A stretch of DNA of 64,000 nt, taken from positions 79,854 to 143,853 of the forward strand of contig NZ_CH724126.1 in NCBI RefSeq assembly GCF_000153345.1, in the 5' to 3' direction. The first letter of the stretch is position 1. Each line of letters begins with the position of its first letter. This DNA is from Neptuniibacter caesariensis. GTDB taxonomy: Bacteria > Pseudomonadota > Gammaproteobacteria > Pseudomonadales > Balneatricaceae. Below the pieces are notes generated by a model. It worked only from the letters and a program-made list of their open reading frames with translations. It was not told the DNA's origin and did no database searches. This document shows, one piece after another, positions 55,587 to 64,000 of this stretch. Made by a program: the position numbers and the translations under genes.

Positions 55587-56234
55587 ATGCAGGATTACCA
55601 GCGCGAGTTTATCGAATTTGCTATCGAGCAGAATGTTTTACGTTTCGGTGAATTCACTCTTAAATCAGGCCGTACCAGCCCTTACTTCTTCAATGCGGGT
55701 CTGTTCAATACCGGTACTGCGCTGGCAAAACTGGGTCGCTGCTATGCCCAGGCGATCAAGAACTCCGGCGTTGAGTTTGATGTTCTGCTTGGCCCTGCAT
55801 ACAAAGGTATCCCGCTCGCAGCTACAACGGCGGTAGCCCTGTCTGATCAGCACGGTGAAGACGTACCTTACGTATTTAACCGTAAAGAAGCCAAAGATCA
55901 CGGTGAAGGCGGTAATCTGGTTGGCGCGCCTCTGGAAGGCGGCGTAATGATCATCGACGATGTGATCACCGCGGGTACTGCGATCCGTGAAGTAATGGAG
56001 ATCATCGATCAGGCGGGTGCAAAACCTGCTGGCGTAGTTATCGCGCTGAACCGTCAGGAAAAAGGAAAGGGTGAGCTGTCAGCTATTCAGGAAGTCGAAC
56101 GCGACTACGGCATGCCAGTTGTTAGCATTGTCAGCCTGTCTGACCTGATCGAATACCTAAGCGAAAAAGGCGATATGGAAGCCGAGCTGGCGGCTATTCG
56201 TAAGTACCGTGATGAATACGGTATCGAAGGCTAA
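55587..56234 (+). CDS. pyrE: Orotate phosphoribosyltransferase
   Basis: Transfers phosphoribosyl from PRPP to orotate in pyrimidine synthesis. 215 residues (E. coli 213). [19 protein letters not shown] near residue 22, [10 protein letters not shown], the flexible loop [13 protein letters not shown] and the PRPP motif [15 protein letters not shown] are all intact. Divergent from crc by about 180 bases. Confidence 0.97.
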   Translation: MQDYQREFIEFAIEQNVLRFGEFTLKSGRTSPYFFNAGLFNTGTALAKLGRCYAQAIKNSGVEFDVLLGPAYKGIPLAATTAVALSDQHGEDVPYVFNRKEAKDHGEGGNLVGAPLEGGVMIIDDVITAGTAIREVMEIIDQAGAKPAGVVIALNRQEKGKGELSAIQEVERDYGMPVVSIVSLSDLIEYLSEKGDMEAELAAIRKYRDEYGIEG

Positions 56235-56248
56235 GTAGGCGCTCGTCT

Positions 56249-56274
56249 CAGAGCAGTGCTATTGTGCTGCTCTG
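56249..56274. terminator. Hairpin overlapping the mshP 3' end
   Basis: CAGAGCAG / CTGCTCTG stem with a ten-base loop, covering the last codons of mshP and the pyrE 3' flank. No T run; end function for the convergent pair is inferred from position. Confidence 0.5.
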
Positions 56275-56723
56275 ATCACGATATTACGCGAAGCTCCGTT
56301 TAGCCCGCTATCCCCGCAATACCCGGTACTATCCACCGTCCAGAAATTTCCCTCTGAAGAGCTTACCGTTCGATAGAACACTTCCGCCCTGCAGCCTCGC
56401 AGACCAGGCATACTGAATGTTGCCGTTGAAGAACCATTTGGCCAATAATCTTTAACAGTGGGCTCCGGGCTGCCAACCGCTGCCGATGCACTACAAAGAC
56501 TCAGGCTATTTTCCAGGCAAGCCAGCTCCAGCTCGATACCGGTTTGCGCCGCGGCGATGGCCCTTGCCCCGAGAAATTCCTGCCCGGTAGTTTCCTGAGA
56601 CACGGCAAAGAAACGAGACATCCCGGCAATAATCACAGCTAGAACAGTAATCACAAAGATCGCCGAGATAAGGCCCAGGCCCTGTTGCTGTTTGCGCGTC
56701 TGCACTTTATGTCTATGGGACAT
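56259..56723 (-). CDS. mshP: MSHA biogenesis protein MshP-like
   Basis: 154 residues, last gene of the pilus operon. N-terminal hydrophobic helix GLGLISAIFVITVLAVIIAGMSR with the following TTGQEFLGARAIAAAQTGIELEL matches MshP (PilX-like minor component) rather than a class III prepilin with GFTLIE. Four cysteines in the C-terminal part could pair in the periplasm. Overlaps the mshO end by 11 bases. Confidence 0.82.
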   Translation of the reverse strand: MSHRHKVQTRKQQQGLGLISAIFVITVLAVIIAGMSRFFAVSQETTGQEFLGARAIAAAQTGIELELACLENSLSLCSASAAVGSPEPTVKDYWPNGSSTATFSMPGLRGCRAEVFYRTVSSSEGNFWTVDSTGYCGDSGLNGASRNIVIRAAQ

Positions 56724-57612
56724 TTTTCACCTGTACCTCGAACTGAACCCGGATCCCTTCCTGTGTTGTGTCCGCTACCGACAGATCCTGATCCTGGATA
56801 AACAGATCAAACAGAACAATCCCGTTACGTTGCAGAGTCGCATCCTCATAACGGAACGGTTGGCTACCCACTGGAGAGACGACATCACTGGCTAACAGCG
56901 CCTCCTGAGGCTCAGAGAGATTAGCAAAAAGGGCCGCACCATCCGACTGATTCTGGGCAAAGCTGTAGGCCGATCCGTTCTCTCCCTGGAAGCGATACAG
57001 ATCACTCCCCACTAGGCAAAAACTCACTGGCTCATCGACAATGAAATAACGTTGGGCAGGTGAATCCGCCGGGAATCGATGGGTACTTGCGCCATTAAAA
57101 TCAACAGTCACTGTCCCACTTCCCGATTCCAGCGCACCGCTGGTGATAAGCGGCGAGATAATAGACCAGCTATCCAGATCATAGATCGGGTTTTGAGTGC
57201 TGGTACGGGAGGAATCATCGGCACCAGAGGCGGTCTCATCAATACGGTTAGTATCGATCGGATACACCGCGATACGCCCTTGTGGTGGTTCAACCGCGAA
57301 AGGTACCGAGCTGAAGCCCCCAGAGGCAACCGCTAAGGGAACAGCCACATAACGCGAAGCTGCCAATGCCGGAATAAACTCCATACAGCTGCCATCTGCA
57401 TTTACACGAATACTATTCGGCAGGGCATTGCGCACTTCGCGGGCCATACGCTCAACGGCAACGCGAACCGCCGATGAAAGCTGGTCTCGACGTGTCAGAT
57501 CTGCATAACCTTGCATCGACGAGGTAATAAAGCCGACAGTCACCAACGAAATAATACCCATCATCGTGATGACAATGATCAGCTCGATCAGGGTAAAACC
57601 GCGCTGGCGCAT
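56713..57612 (-). CDS. mshO: Prepilin-like protein MshO
   Basis: Minor pilin-like protein, 299 residues, with the type IV prepilin site RGFTLIELIIVITMMGIISLV at the very N-terminus; the G-F cut leaves a methylated Phe. The size and the following SAVRVAVERMAREVRNALPNSIRV block fit MshO. Start shares one base with the mshD stop. Confidence 0.88.
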   Translation of the reverse strand: MRQRGFTLIELIIVITMMGIISLVTVGFITSSMQGYADLTRRDQLSSAVRVAVERMAREVRNALPNSIRVNADGSCMEFIPALAASRYVAVPLAVASGGFSSVPFAVEPPQGRIAVYPIDTNRIDETASGADDSSRTSTQNPIYDLDSWSIISPLITSGALESGSGTVTVDFNGASTHRFPADSPAQRYFIVDEPVSFCLVGSDLYRFQGENGSAYSFAQNQSDGAALFANLSEPQEALLASDVVSPVGSQPFRYEDATLQRNGIVLFDLFIQDQDLSVADTTQEGIRVQFEVQVKNVP

Positions 57613-58142
57613 CAGTAGTTACCCCGCAATGCGGAAAAGTTTACCGGCGACTGACCGGTATTTTGTGGCGGTGTCACCGTCACTGTAACCTGTTTCACTA
57701 ACTCATTGGTAATACCCACCTGGCTACCAGCATAGGTGACACTGACATCCACCTGATAACCGCGGTAGGAAGCAATACCACCCGAGGTCACAAGCTCATT
57801 AAATAAGCCCACCGCGCTTTCAGACAATCCATGATAATCATCCACATCATCAAAGGTACTGCGCACCTCGCCTCCATCAGGACCAAAACTTCCCTGCGGG
57901 GTACAAGGTGAACAAGCCGGGCTTCCACCCAGCGGGGTCAGTTCATCATAAGGTCTGGAAAGAATTTCTTCGAGATAGGCCTGCCCCAGATAGGAGATTC
58001 GGGTTTGCCACATGACATCCGAACTATGCCGGGCAATAGTGCCCCACCCAGAGATAGCCGCGGTCAGGGCGATCGCAATAATAACAATCGTTATTATGAT
58101 TTCGACCAGTGAAAAACCGCGCTCAGCGACAGGATGTTTCAT
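57612..58142 (-). CDS. mshD: Prepilin-like protein MshD
   Basis: 176 residues with prepilin site ERGFSLVEIIITIVIIAIAL. A CSPC pair (SPACSPCTPQG) and YLGQAYLEEILSRPYDELTP are typical of MshD/PilV-like minor pilins. Overlaps mshC by 20 bases and mshO by one. Confidence 0.87.
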   Translation of the reverse strand: MKHPVAERGFSLVEIIITIVIIAIALTAAISGWGTIARHSSDVMWQTRISYLGQAYLEEILSRPYDELTPLGGSPACSPCTPQGSFGPDGGEVRSTFDDVDDYHGLSESAVGLFNELVTSGGIASYRGYQVDVSVTYAGSQVGITNELVKQVTVTVTPPQNTGQSPVNFSALRGNY

Positions 58143-58710
58143 AGGTATACCCCGTCAATGAGATGCAGTAGTTGCCTCTGCCATCGGTGAATTGCACACT
58201 TCTGCTAATTTGGTCAGAAACGCTCGTCGGATCAGGATAGGTTGAAGCAACCGCGAAGTTAACATTCTCTTTCGCTGCGACCAGATCACCCAGTTGATCA
58301 AATCGAAACATCAGGTTCTCACCAACGCCTAAACTTCCTGTAATTCCAAGGCTAAAACTCAGGTTCGCATTGGCTGATATATTCGGTTGGAGTTGTACGG
58401 GGGTTTCGTCACTACTGCCCATAATCAGGCGAATTCGCCACTGATCGGACGTTACCCTTTCTAAACCCCAGTAAACAGCAGATTCATGCTGAGCGAGTGC
58501 AGCTTTTTGGGCGAGCTTTAACGAGCCGAGAAGAGTACTACGAAGGGTCGCTTCCTGATAGCTGGATATCCCACCCAACCTTGGAATGGCGATGGCCGAG
58601 AGAATGCCAAGAAGGATAATAACAACGACAATCTCGACCAGCGTGAAACCACGCTGGCGAGATTTAGGGCAGCTCCTCTTAGGGAAATAAGGAACAGAGC
58701 TGCTCATCAA
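58123..58710 (-). CDS. mshC: Prepilin-like protein MshC
   Basis: 195 residues with a long basic leader of about 20 residues before the prepilin site GFTLVEIVVVIILLGILSAI. The following SSYQEATLRSTLLGSLKLAQKAALAQ resembles MshC/GspH-type minor pilins. Lies 11 bases after mshA. Confidence 0.86.
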   Translation of the reverse strand: MMSSSVPYFPKRSCPKSRQRGFTLVEIVVVIILLGILSAIAIPRLGGISSYQEATLRSTLLGSLKLAQKAALAQHESAVYWGLERVTSDQWRIRLIMGSSDETPVQLQPNISANANLSFSLGITGSLGVGENLMFRFDQLGDLVAAKENVNFAVASTYPDPTSVSDQISRSVQFTDGRGNYCISLTGYTYETSCR

Positions 58711-58721
58711 TACAACGCTAA

Positions 58722-59234
58722 TTACTCGTCAGCACCAGTAACTGTCACATTACCAGAGTCTGCTTCGTAAGTGATCAAACGGTTAGCTCCAGAAGGCGCT
58801 GTCTGACGGTAGGTAAAGGTACATGTCTCAGTGTCAGCAGCTGCAGCAACATAATCAACACCATTAGCTGTCGCTGTAGAAGCTACTGGGCGACTACTCT
58901 GGAGTACGTTATCCCAAACTGCAATACACTCTGCTGCACTATCAATAGTTGAGCCCGCACCAGAAGCCCCCGTCGGGTAACCAAAACCATTTACCGCCAC
59001 AGAAGCCGCTCCTTCTAACTGAACACTGCCCCCTGAAGCCGTATTCTCAACTACCGCTTTCGCTTTAGTCAGCGCAATGCCCGCGGCGAAACCGCCTGCC
59101 GCACCTTTAACCGCTGCGTTATGAGCATCGTCCGTATAGTTAACAAAACGCGGTAGGGCTACCGCTGCCAGAATGCCGAGTAGAGCAATCACTACTACCA
59201 GCTCAATGATGGTAAAACCAGCTTGTTTTTTCAT
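58722..59234 (-). CDS. mshA: Major pilin MshA-like
   Basis: 170 residues: leader MKKQAG, then FTIIELVVVIALLGILAAVALPRFVNY, and a small globular domain rich in Ala, Gly, Ser and Thr, with a Cys pair (AECIAVW and ETCTFTY) likely to form the pilin disulphide loop. The composition and its place ahead of mshC and mshD identify the major subunit. The Met at 59234 is chosen; an earlier one at 59267 would give an unlikely leader. Its own promoter may lie in the 80-base gap upstream. Confidence 0.88.
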   Translation of the reverse strand: MKKQAGFTIIELVVVIALLGILAAVALPRFVNYTDDAHNAAVKGAAGGFAAGIALTKAKAVVENTASGGSVQLEGAASVAVNGFGYPTGASGAGSTIDSAAECIAVWDNVLQSSRPVASTATANGVDYVAAAADTETCTFTYRQTAPSGANRLITYEADSGNVTVTGADE

Positions 59235-59313
59235 GGAACTCTCTGCTCCTGAGAATAAAATTTGCAATTAATTGATTTTTAACAAATTACAGCCGCCTTG
59301 TATAGCAACTGAG

Positions 59314-59820
59314 TCAATCCGCTGTCCATTTGTAAGCATAGAGTGCTTGCAAATCGGCACCAACAGCTAAGCCTTGAGTTTGCTCTGCTTGTCCGAACCT
59401 TATCCGAATCTGAAAAGGGATGATGTTCTCCATTTCAAATTCATTTTCTAAATTCTCTATCCGCTTTGCTTTATATACCAACCAACTATTATCTGTCACA
59501 AAATACCAATGCTCCGGTGGAGCTTCATCTAACTCTTCTAGTTTTAACTCCCCCCTATAATTAGAGGGTCGAAGCTGAATAAGTTCAACAGGGTTAGTGC
59601 CCGTTAATTCCTCTGCAACAACGTTTTGCTGTTTTGCATACCATTCAGTAACTCTTATCGTTAATTGCGCCTGAATATTGTTTCGGGCTCCATCAAAAGA
59701 GACCCGCTCAATACCTTCAGCCATACTCTCAAGTTTTATGTAACCAAAAGTCATAAGAACGGAAATAATAAGAATTGAAACGACCAATTCCAATAGCGAA
59801 AAACCACTATTTAGTCTCAT
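59314..59820 (-). CDS. Divergent prepilin-like protein in the mshF/mshB position
   Basis: 168 residues with prepilin site SGFSLLELVVSILIISVLM but no resemblance that I can place to MshB. The globular part has VAEELTGTNPVELIQLRPSNY and HWYFVTDNSWLVYKAKR, a pattern I remember from unnamed pilin-like genes in similar clusters. It lies where mshF and mshB sit in Vibrio and Shewanella. Its codon use looks more AT-rich than the flanking msh genes. Confidence 0.7.
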   Translation of the reverse strand: MRLNSGFSLLELVVSILIISVLMTFGYIKLESMAEGIERVSFDGARNNIQAQLTIRVTEWYAKQQNVVAEELTGTNPVELIQLRPSNYRGELKLEELDEAPPEHWYFVTDNSWLVYKAKRIENLENEFEMENIIPFQIRIRFGQAEQTQGLAVGADLQALYAYKWTAD

Positions 59821-59830
59821 AGCTTAACCA

Positions 59831-61054
59831 TCAGTTAATCGTTTCATTAAGCTCCCAAAGTGGTAAGAAAACGCCCAGCGCTAAAATCAATACCATGATA
59901 CCTATAGCTACTATTAAGATAGGTTCAATTGCACTGGTCAGGTTCTTCAGATCGTATTCTACTTCCTGTTCATAAAAGCCCGCAGCTTCTTCGAGCATTT
60001 GATCTACTCGCCCTGTCTCCTCGCCCACCGCCAGCATCTGCATAACCAGCGGGCTGAACATTTCGGTCTGGTGGGCAGTCTGGGTGAATGATTCACCGCG
60101 CTCAATCCCCTGGCGCATGCTCGCCACTTTTGTCCCTATATGCTTGTTACCCACAGCATTCGCGACAATAGCCAAGCCTTGTTCAATGGGCACACCGGCC
60201 TTCAATACAATACTAAAGGTCCTTGAAAATCTAGCTAAAATAGTTCTATAGATTATCGGCCCAATGATGGGAAACTTCAGTTTCCTTCGGTCCCAGACCA
60301 TTCGGCCAGATGATGATTTCTTCCAGCGGTAGAAAGACACTAGAGCTAGCAATAATCCTCCCAATAGCAGATACCACCAATTCACCATGAAGTCAGAGAT
60401 ACTAACCAATATCTTTGTTGGTAAAGGCATCTCTCCCCCAAAACTAACAAAGATATTTTTAAACTGCGGAATTACTACTATGTTGATCAATGTGATTGCA
60501 GCTGCAATCGCAATCATCACAAACATAGGATATCGAGTAGCTTGTTTAACCTGTTTAACCGTCTGCCTCTCAAGCTCTAAATAGCTTGCCATCTGCCTGA
60601 ATGCATCATCTAACTGCCCCGTATTTTCTCCGACATGGATCATACTGACATAGAGCTCACTGAATACCTTTGGGTGTTTAGCCAGCGCTGAAGATAATTC
60701 ATGGCCTTTCTCAAGGTCGTTTGCCAGATCACTCAGGGTTTCAACTAACAGCGGGTTTTGCACGGTATTGGCCAAACCTCGCATAGCGCGTGTAATAGGT
60801 ACCCCGGCCTTAGTGAGGCTATACATCTGGCGACTGAACATAATCAGTTCATCCAGGCTGATCTTCTGGAACAGTTTTATCTGGATCTCTTTACTACCCG
60901 CAGATTCCGCCTTAGCGATAACCTCTTCAATATTGATAGGTATAACACCATCCGTAGATAGCTGGGTCGCCGCCATTGCAGCCGTTGCAGCCTCAACCTG
61001 GCCGCTAACTTCCGCCCCATCGCGATTACGTCCTTTATAGCTAAAAACCGCCAT
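59831..61054 (-). CDS. mshG: MSHA inner-membrane platform protein MshG
   Basis: 407 residues of the GspF/PilC family: two GspF domains (about 70-195 and 275-395) and three membrane helices near 170-195, 220-240 and 375-400. Motifs FSRQMYSLTKAGVPITRAMRGL and FSRTFSIVLKAGVPIEQGLAIV mark the two repeats. It anchors the MshE motor. Starts 16 bases after mshE. Confidence 0.9.
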   Translation of the reverse strand: MAVFSYKGRNRDGAEVSGQVEAATAAMAATQLSTDGVIPINIEEVIAKAESAGSKEIQIKLFQKISLDELIMFSRQMYSLTKAGVPITRAMRGLANTVQNPLLVETLSDLANDLEKGHELSSALAKHPKVFSELYVSMIHVGENTGQLDDAFRQMASYLELERQTVKQVKQATRYPMFVMIAIAAAITLINIVVIPQFKNIFVSFGGEMPLPTKILVSISDFMVNWWYLLLGGLLLALVSFYRWKKSSSGRMVWDRRKLKFPIIGPIIYRTILARFSRTFSIVLKAGVPIEQGLAIVANAVGNKHIGTKVASMRQGIERGESFTQTAHQTEMFSPLVMQMLAVGEETGRVDQMLEEAAGFYEQEVEYDLKNLTSAIEPILIVAIGIMVLILALGVFLPLWELNETIN

Positions 61055-61070
61055 CTGCTTAACCTATCGA

Positions 61071-62846
61071 CTATTCCAGTTCTAACCCACTACTTGGCGT
61101 TTCAACCTGCGCCGAAGCTTCAGGTGCATCCAGGTAGATCGATTCATCTAGCTGCTCAGTTACCCTAAACACCTCTTCCAGTGTAGTAATACCTTTCATT
61201 GCCAACTCCAATGCACTGTATACCAGCGGCTTATAGTGCGGATCGGTTTTAGCAGCAATAGTAAAAGCTGAGCTGTCATCACGGCGCAGTGCATCCGCCA
61301 TGGGCTCATTGATTTCCAACAGCTCGAAAATACCCGTACGTCCTTTATACCCGGTGTTATTACAGTAGGTACAGCCACGGCCTTTTTTCAATTCAATATC
61401 ATCGACGCCCAATTCCAGTTGGCGCTCATCCAGCCAAAGCTGCTCCTGCCCTGATGGATGGTAGTGCTGCGAGCAATTTTCACAGATCTTACGCACCAGG
61501 CGCTGCGCAAGAATGCCATTCAGCGCAGACGCGGCAAGGTAACCTTCAATACCTATATCCGTCAGACGCATGGCACTGGATACGGCATCATTGGTGTGCA
61601 GTGTTGATAGTACAAAGTGACCGGTCATTGCCGCGCGAAGCGCGATCTCAGCGGTTTCCTTATCACGGATCTCACCGACCAGAAGGATATCCGGGTCCTG
61701 ACGCAGTGTTGCCCGCAGGACAGTAGAAAAATCCAGGCCTATATTCGGCTGCACTTGTACCTGATTGATACGTGGTAAACGATACTCGACCGGGTCTTCT
61801 ACCGTGATGATCTTCTTCTCATGACTATTCAATTCATTGAGGGCGCCATACAAAGTGGTAGTTTTACCACTACCGGTCGGGCCGGTAACCAGCAGAATGC
61901 CGTGAGGTTCATTGATCATTTTCCGCAGCCGCGGCAGCATCTCTTGAGGCAAACCTACTTTTTCGAGACCAATTATTCCCCCGGACTGATCCAGCAAACG
62001 CATTACAACCGATTCACCAAACTGAATCGGTAGTGTCGAAATACGTACGTCGACACTATGCCCGGATACGCTGATATTAAAGCGACCATCTTGCGGCAGA
62101 CGCTTCTCAGAGATGTTCAGCGATGCCATGAGCTTCAAACGCAATACCAAAGCAGAAGCAATTCGCTTCTCCTTCATCACATGTTCATGCAGGACACCGT
62201 CTATACGCTGCCGGATACGCAGAACATTTTCATCGGGTTCGATATGAATATCAGATGCACCTACCTGAACGGCATCTTCAAATAAACTTTTCAGAAGCTT
62301 AACGACCGGAACATCAACTTCATCGGTTGCCGTCAGTGCCGCCAGGTCAAAGGCGTCATCTGCGATCTCTTCGTTAAGCTGGTCAGCCAGGTCTTCAATA
62401 TCGCTGGTTTTACGATAAAGCAGGTCCATGGACTGCAGAAGCTGCGATTCGGATACCACCGCCAGCTCTATAGGCTTTGGCAAAGTTCTCTGCAGTTCAT
62501 CGAAGGCAAAGATGTCCATAGGATCAGACATACCCACCAGAAAGTGGTCCGGCTCCTCTTTAAGAACCAAAGCCCTGAAACGTCGGGCCTGAGTTTCAGG
62601 CAGGCGCAGCACATCTTCCTGATTAAAGGAGTAATGAGTCAGTTCGACCAGAGGTATGTTTAACTGCTGGGACAGGAATTCCAGAAACTGCTGTTCCTGG
62701 ACATAACCCATGGTCACCAGGGCCTTACCCAGTTTCTGTCGGGTCTGCTTCTGCTTATCCAGCGCCTCCATCAACTGCTGTTCAGAAATAACCCCGTTCT
62801 GAACAAGAAGGTCACCGATTCGGATTTTCATCTTAGGTGCAGCCAT
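61071..62846 (-). CDS. mshE: MSHA pilus extension ATPase MshE
   Basis: Hexameric GspE/PilB-type motor, 591 residues. The N-terminal MshEN domain shows two tandem motifs, RIGDLLVQNGVISEQQLMEAL and KLGKALVTMGYVQEQQFLEFL, the type that binds c-di-GMP in Vibrio MshE. Core: Walker A GPTGSGKTTTLYG, Asp box, Walker B ILLVGEIRDKETAEIALRAA, and a zinc tetracysteine (CENC ... CTYC). The C-terminus after about 560 is variable. Confidence 0.94.
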   Translation of the reverse strand: MAAPKMKIRIGDLLVQNGVISEQQLMEALDKQKQTRQKLGKALVTMGYVQEQQFLEFLSQQLNIPLVELTHYSFNQEDVLRLPETQARRFRALVLKEEPDHFLVGMSDPMDIFAFDELQRTLPKPIELAVVSESQLLQSMDLLYRKTSDIEDLADQLNEEIADDAFDLAALTATDEVDVPVVKLLKSLFEDAVQVGASDIHIEPDENVLRIRQRIDGVLHEHVMKEKRIASALVLRLKLMASLNISEKRLPQDGRFNISVSGHSVDVRISTLPIQFGESVVMRLLDQSGGIIGLEKVGLPQEMLPRLRKMINEPHGILLVTGPTGSGKTTTLYGALNELNSHEKKIITVEDPVEYRLPRINQVQVQPNIGLDFSTVLRATLRQDPDILLVGEIRDKETAEIALRAAMTGHFVLSTLHTNDAVSSAMRLTDIGIEGYLAASALNGILAQRLVRKICENCSQHYHPSGQEQLWLDERQLELGVDDIELKKGRGCTYCNNTGYKGRTGIFELLEINEPMADALRRDDSSAFTIAAKTDPHYKPLVYSALELAMKGITTLEEVFRVTEQLDESIYLDAPEASAQVETPSSGLELE

Positions 62847-62860
62847 GCAGCCCCTTCCTC

Positions 62861-64000
62861 CTATCTACCGGCCAGCGCCTGAATACGCTGGCGGGCATAA
62901 TTCTTTAAGCTTGGTGCAATAGAGGGTATTTGCACACCACTCTGATAGGCATTACGTGCATCAGGGTAACGCTGCGCTTGTTCAAGGGCATACCCCATAC
63001 CAACCCACCACCTGGGCACCTGATTGTTCAACTGTAGCAACTGGTAGTAGATTCGCGCCGTCGCTTCAGGCATCGCCTGTTGCTGGTAAGCAGTTGCTAA
63101 GAGTTCATAGTACTCAGGGTCTTTACTCATCGCGGGTTTGCTCTCCTGAAGCAATTGACTCGCCTCAGCATTTCGACCTGCGTTTAACCAGATTCTAGCC
63201 TGAAGTTTCTTCAGAACACTGTCCTTGGGATGTAACTCTCTGCTTTGTAGAATCAGCCTTTGTGCTTCAGCCGTATCACCTGTAGACAATAACAATGTTG
63301 CTAATAGCCCTCTGGCCCCAACGACCTTTGAAGGCCGCTGCTGGATAGCGCTACGCAGCAGGTCTTCAGCCTTTGTTAACTCACCCTGATTAATCAAACG
63401 TTGTGCCCGGGTCACTGTTTGCTTATCAGTTAAAAGCGTTTTTGCTTTACTGACTGGCTTACTCGCTACAACCTGATTTTCTTTAGGCTCCACACTCGTA
63501 ACTTGGAGCTGTTCTCTACTCTTTATCAACGGCTGATCAAATACAGGCGTATCCGAGGATGCAGGGGCAGGTTCGTTTTCATCTGTTACCTCAGCTACCT
63601 CATCAACCGACGTGGCGCTCTCAACTTCAGATTGAGGCTCCTCTTCAGGCTGATTGATCACAACCGGCTGATCTGGGATGACCCCCAACACTAAAGTTGT
63701 TGGATTCTGCTGTACTCTGAAGGCGAACTGACTCTGCAACTGTGTTGTGAGGGTTAGTAGCGTTCGATCATCTTCTTTATTCAGATCAAGGCGTTGAATC
63801 AATGGGCTAGAGATCATAGGCAACGCCGTTTTCAGTTTAACGTTATCAAACCCAATGACGATGACATTATCACGCTGACTAACAACCTGGATATCGGCTT
63901 CGCCACTCAGCCTGACGACGAGATCTCCACCAAAATCGGCTCCCGCCCATTTGATCTGTTCAATGGCAGCAACGCTTGGCAGGGCGTCAATCGGTGTCCT
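62861..64000 (-). CDS. MshN-like AMIN/TPR protein, 5' part beyond the window
   Basis: The frame stays open to the right edge (59 more codons beyond the TTG at 63823), so the gene is partial. The part next to the edge reads IKWAGADFGGDLVVRLSG and NVIVIGFDNVKLKTALP, then LTLTTQLQSQFAFRVQQNPTTLVLGV, an AMIN-type beta domain as in PilQ and AmiC. A low-complexity acidic linker (EEEPQSEVESATSVDE and onward) leads to about five TPR repeats over 200 residues. Position before mshE fits MshN, which is usually TPR only. Confidence 0.78.
   Translation of the reverse strand, partial: RTPIDALPSVAAIEQIKWAGADFGGDLVVRLSGEADIQVVSQRDNVIVIGFDNVKLKTALPMISSPLIQRLDLNKEDDRTLLTLTTQLQSQFAFRVQQNPTTLVLGVIPDQPVVINQPEEEPQSEVESATSVDEVAEVTDENEPAPASSDTPVFDQPLIKSREQLQVTSVEPKENQVVASKPVSKAKTLLTDKQTVTRAQRLINQGELTKAEDLLRSAIQQRPSKVVGARGLLATLLLSTGDTAEAQRLILQSRELHPKDSVLKKLQARIWLNAGRNAEASQLLQESKPAMSKDPEYYELLATAYQQQAMPEATARIYYQLLQLNNQVPRWWVGMGYALEQAQRYPDARNAYQSGVQIPSIAPSLKNYARQRIQALAGR

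Overview
This 64 kb window reads as ordinary chromosome of a marine, motile, aerobic gammaproteobacterium. It is probably of the Oceanospirillales/Oceanospirillaceae type (relatives of Neptuniibacter, Amphritea, Neptunomonas). That is inferred from gene content: TRAP dicarboxylate uptake, a quinohemoprotein amine dehydrogenase, an NhaD antiporter, MSHA pili and a Pseudomonas-like block spoT-rpoZ-gmk ... yicC-rph-crc-pyrE. Base composition looks moderate and even. I see no rRNA, tRNA, CRISPR array, insertion sequence or prophage.

Layout. 1-2.6 kb: a CueR-like MerR regulator, a two-gene operon of a 2-oxoglutarate oxygenase and a GNAT enzyme, and rpiA. 2.7-8.7 kb: ilvA, a Cache-type chemoreceptor, an RluA-type pseudouridine synthase, an orphan periplasmic binding protein and a small membrane protein. 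8.8-22 kb: a dicarboxylate and signalling region. dctPQM is transcribed leftwards from a sigma-54 promoter and dctBD lies 7 kb away. Between them sit a chemoreceptor with a periplasmic CxxCH (haem c) motif and a three-gene operon of cupredoxin, GGDEF/EAL protein and outer-membrane barrel. 22-39 kb: housekeeping genes (pyruvate kinase, gshA, a FliL-like protein, rsd with a structured leader, a WD40 lipoprotein, an FKBP, yheS, an HDOD protein, ggt, spoT, rpoZ, gmk, mepM).

39-51.4 kb: an alanine/glycine:cation symporter, then a complete-looking amine oxidation locus. An AcoR-type sigma-54 activator is followed by a leftward operon qhpA-qhpD-qhpC-qhpB-porin. An aldehyde dehydrogenase gene is divergent from it. 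Each side has its own sigma-54 promoter, and a pair of CTGTCTCAG repeats 32 bp apart lies between them. Amines would enter through the porin and be oxidised in the periplasm by the cysteine tryptophylquinone (CTQ) enzyme, and the aldehyde would be oxidised in the cytoplasm. The maturation genes known elsewhere as qhpE, qhpF and qhpG are not in the window.

51.4-56.2 kb: nhaD, yicC, rph, crc and pyrE. Crc has lost the ExoIII catalytic residues, as in Pseudomonas. 56.2-64 kb: an MSHA-type pilus operon running leftwards from beyond the right edge: an AMIN/TPR protein (cut by the edge), mshE with a c-di-GMP-binding type N-terminus, mshG, a divergent prepilin, mshA, mshC, mshD, mshO and mshP.

The least described parts are the cupredoxin/EAL/barrel operon beside a haem-c chemoreceptor, the oxygenase-GNAT pair, the rsd leader with a seven-codon ORF, and the divergent sigma-54 control region of the amine locus. 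All functional statements rest on reading motifs and context; no database search was run.
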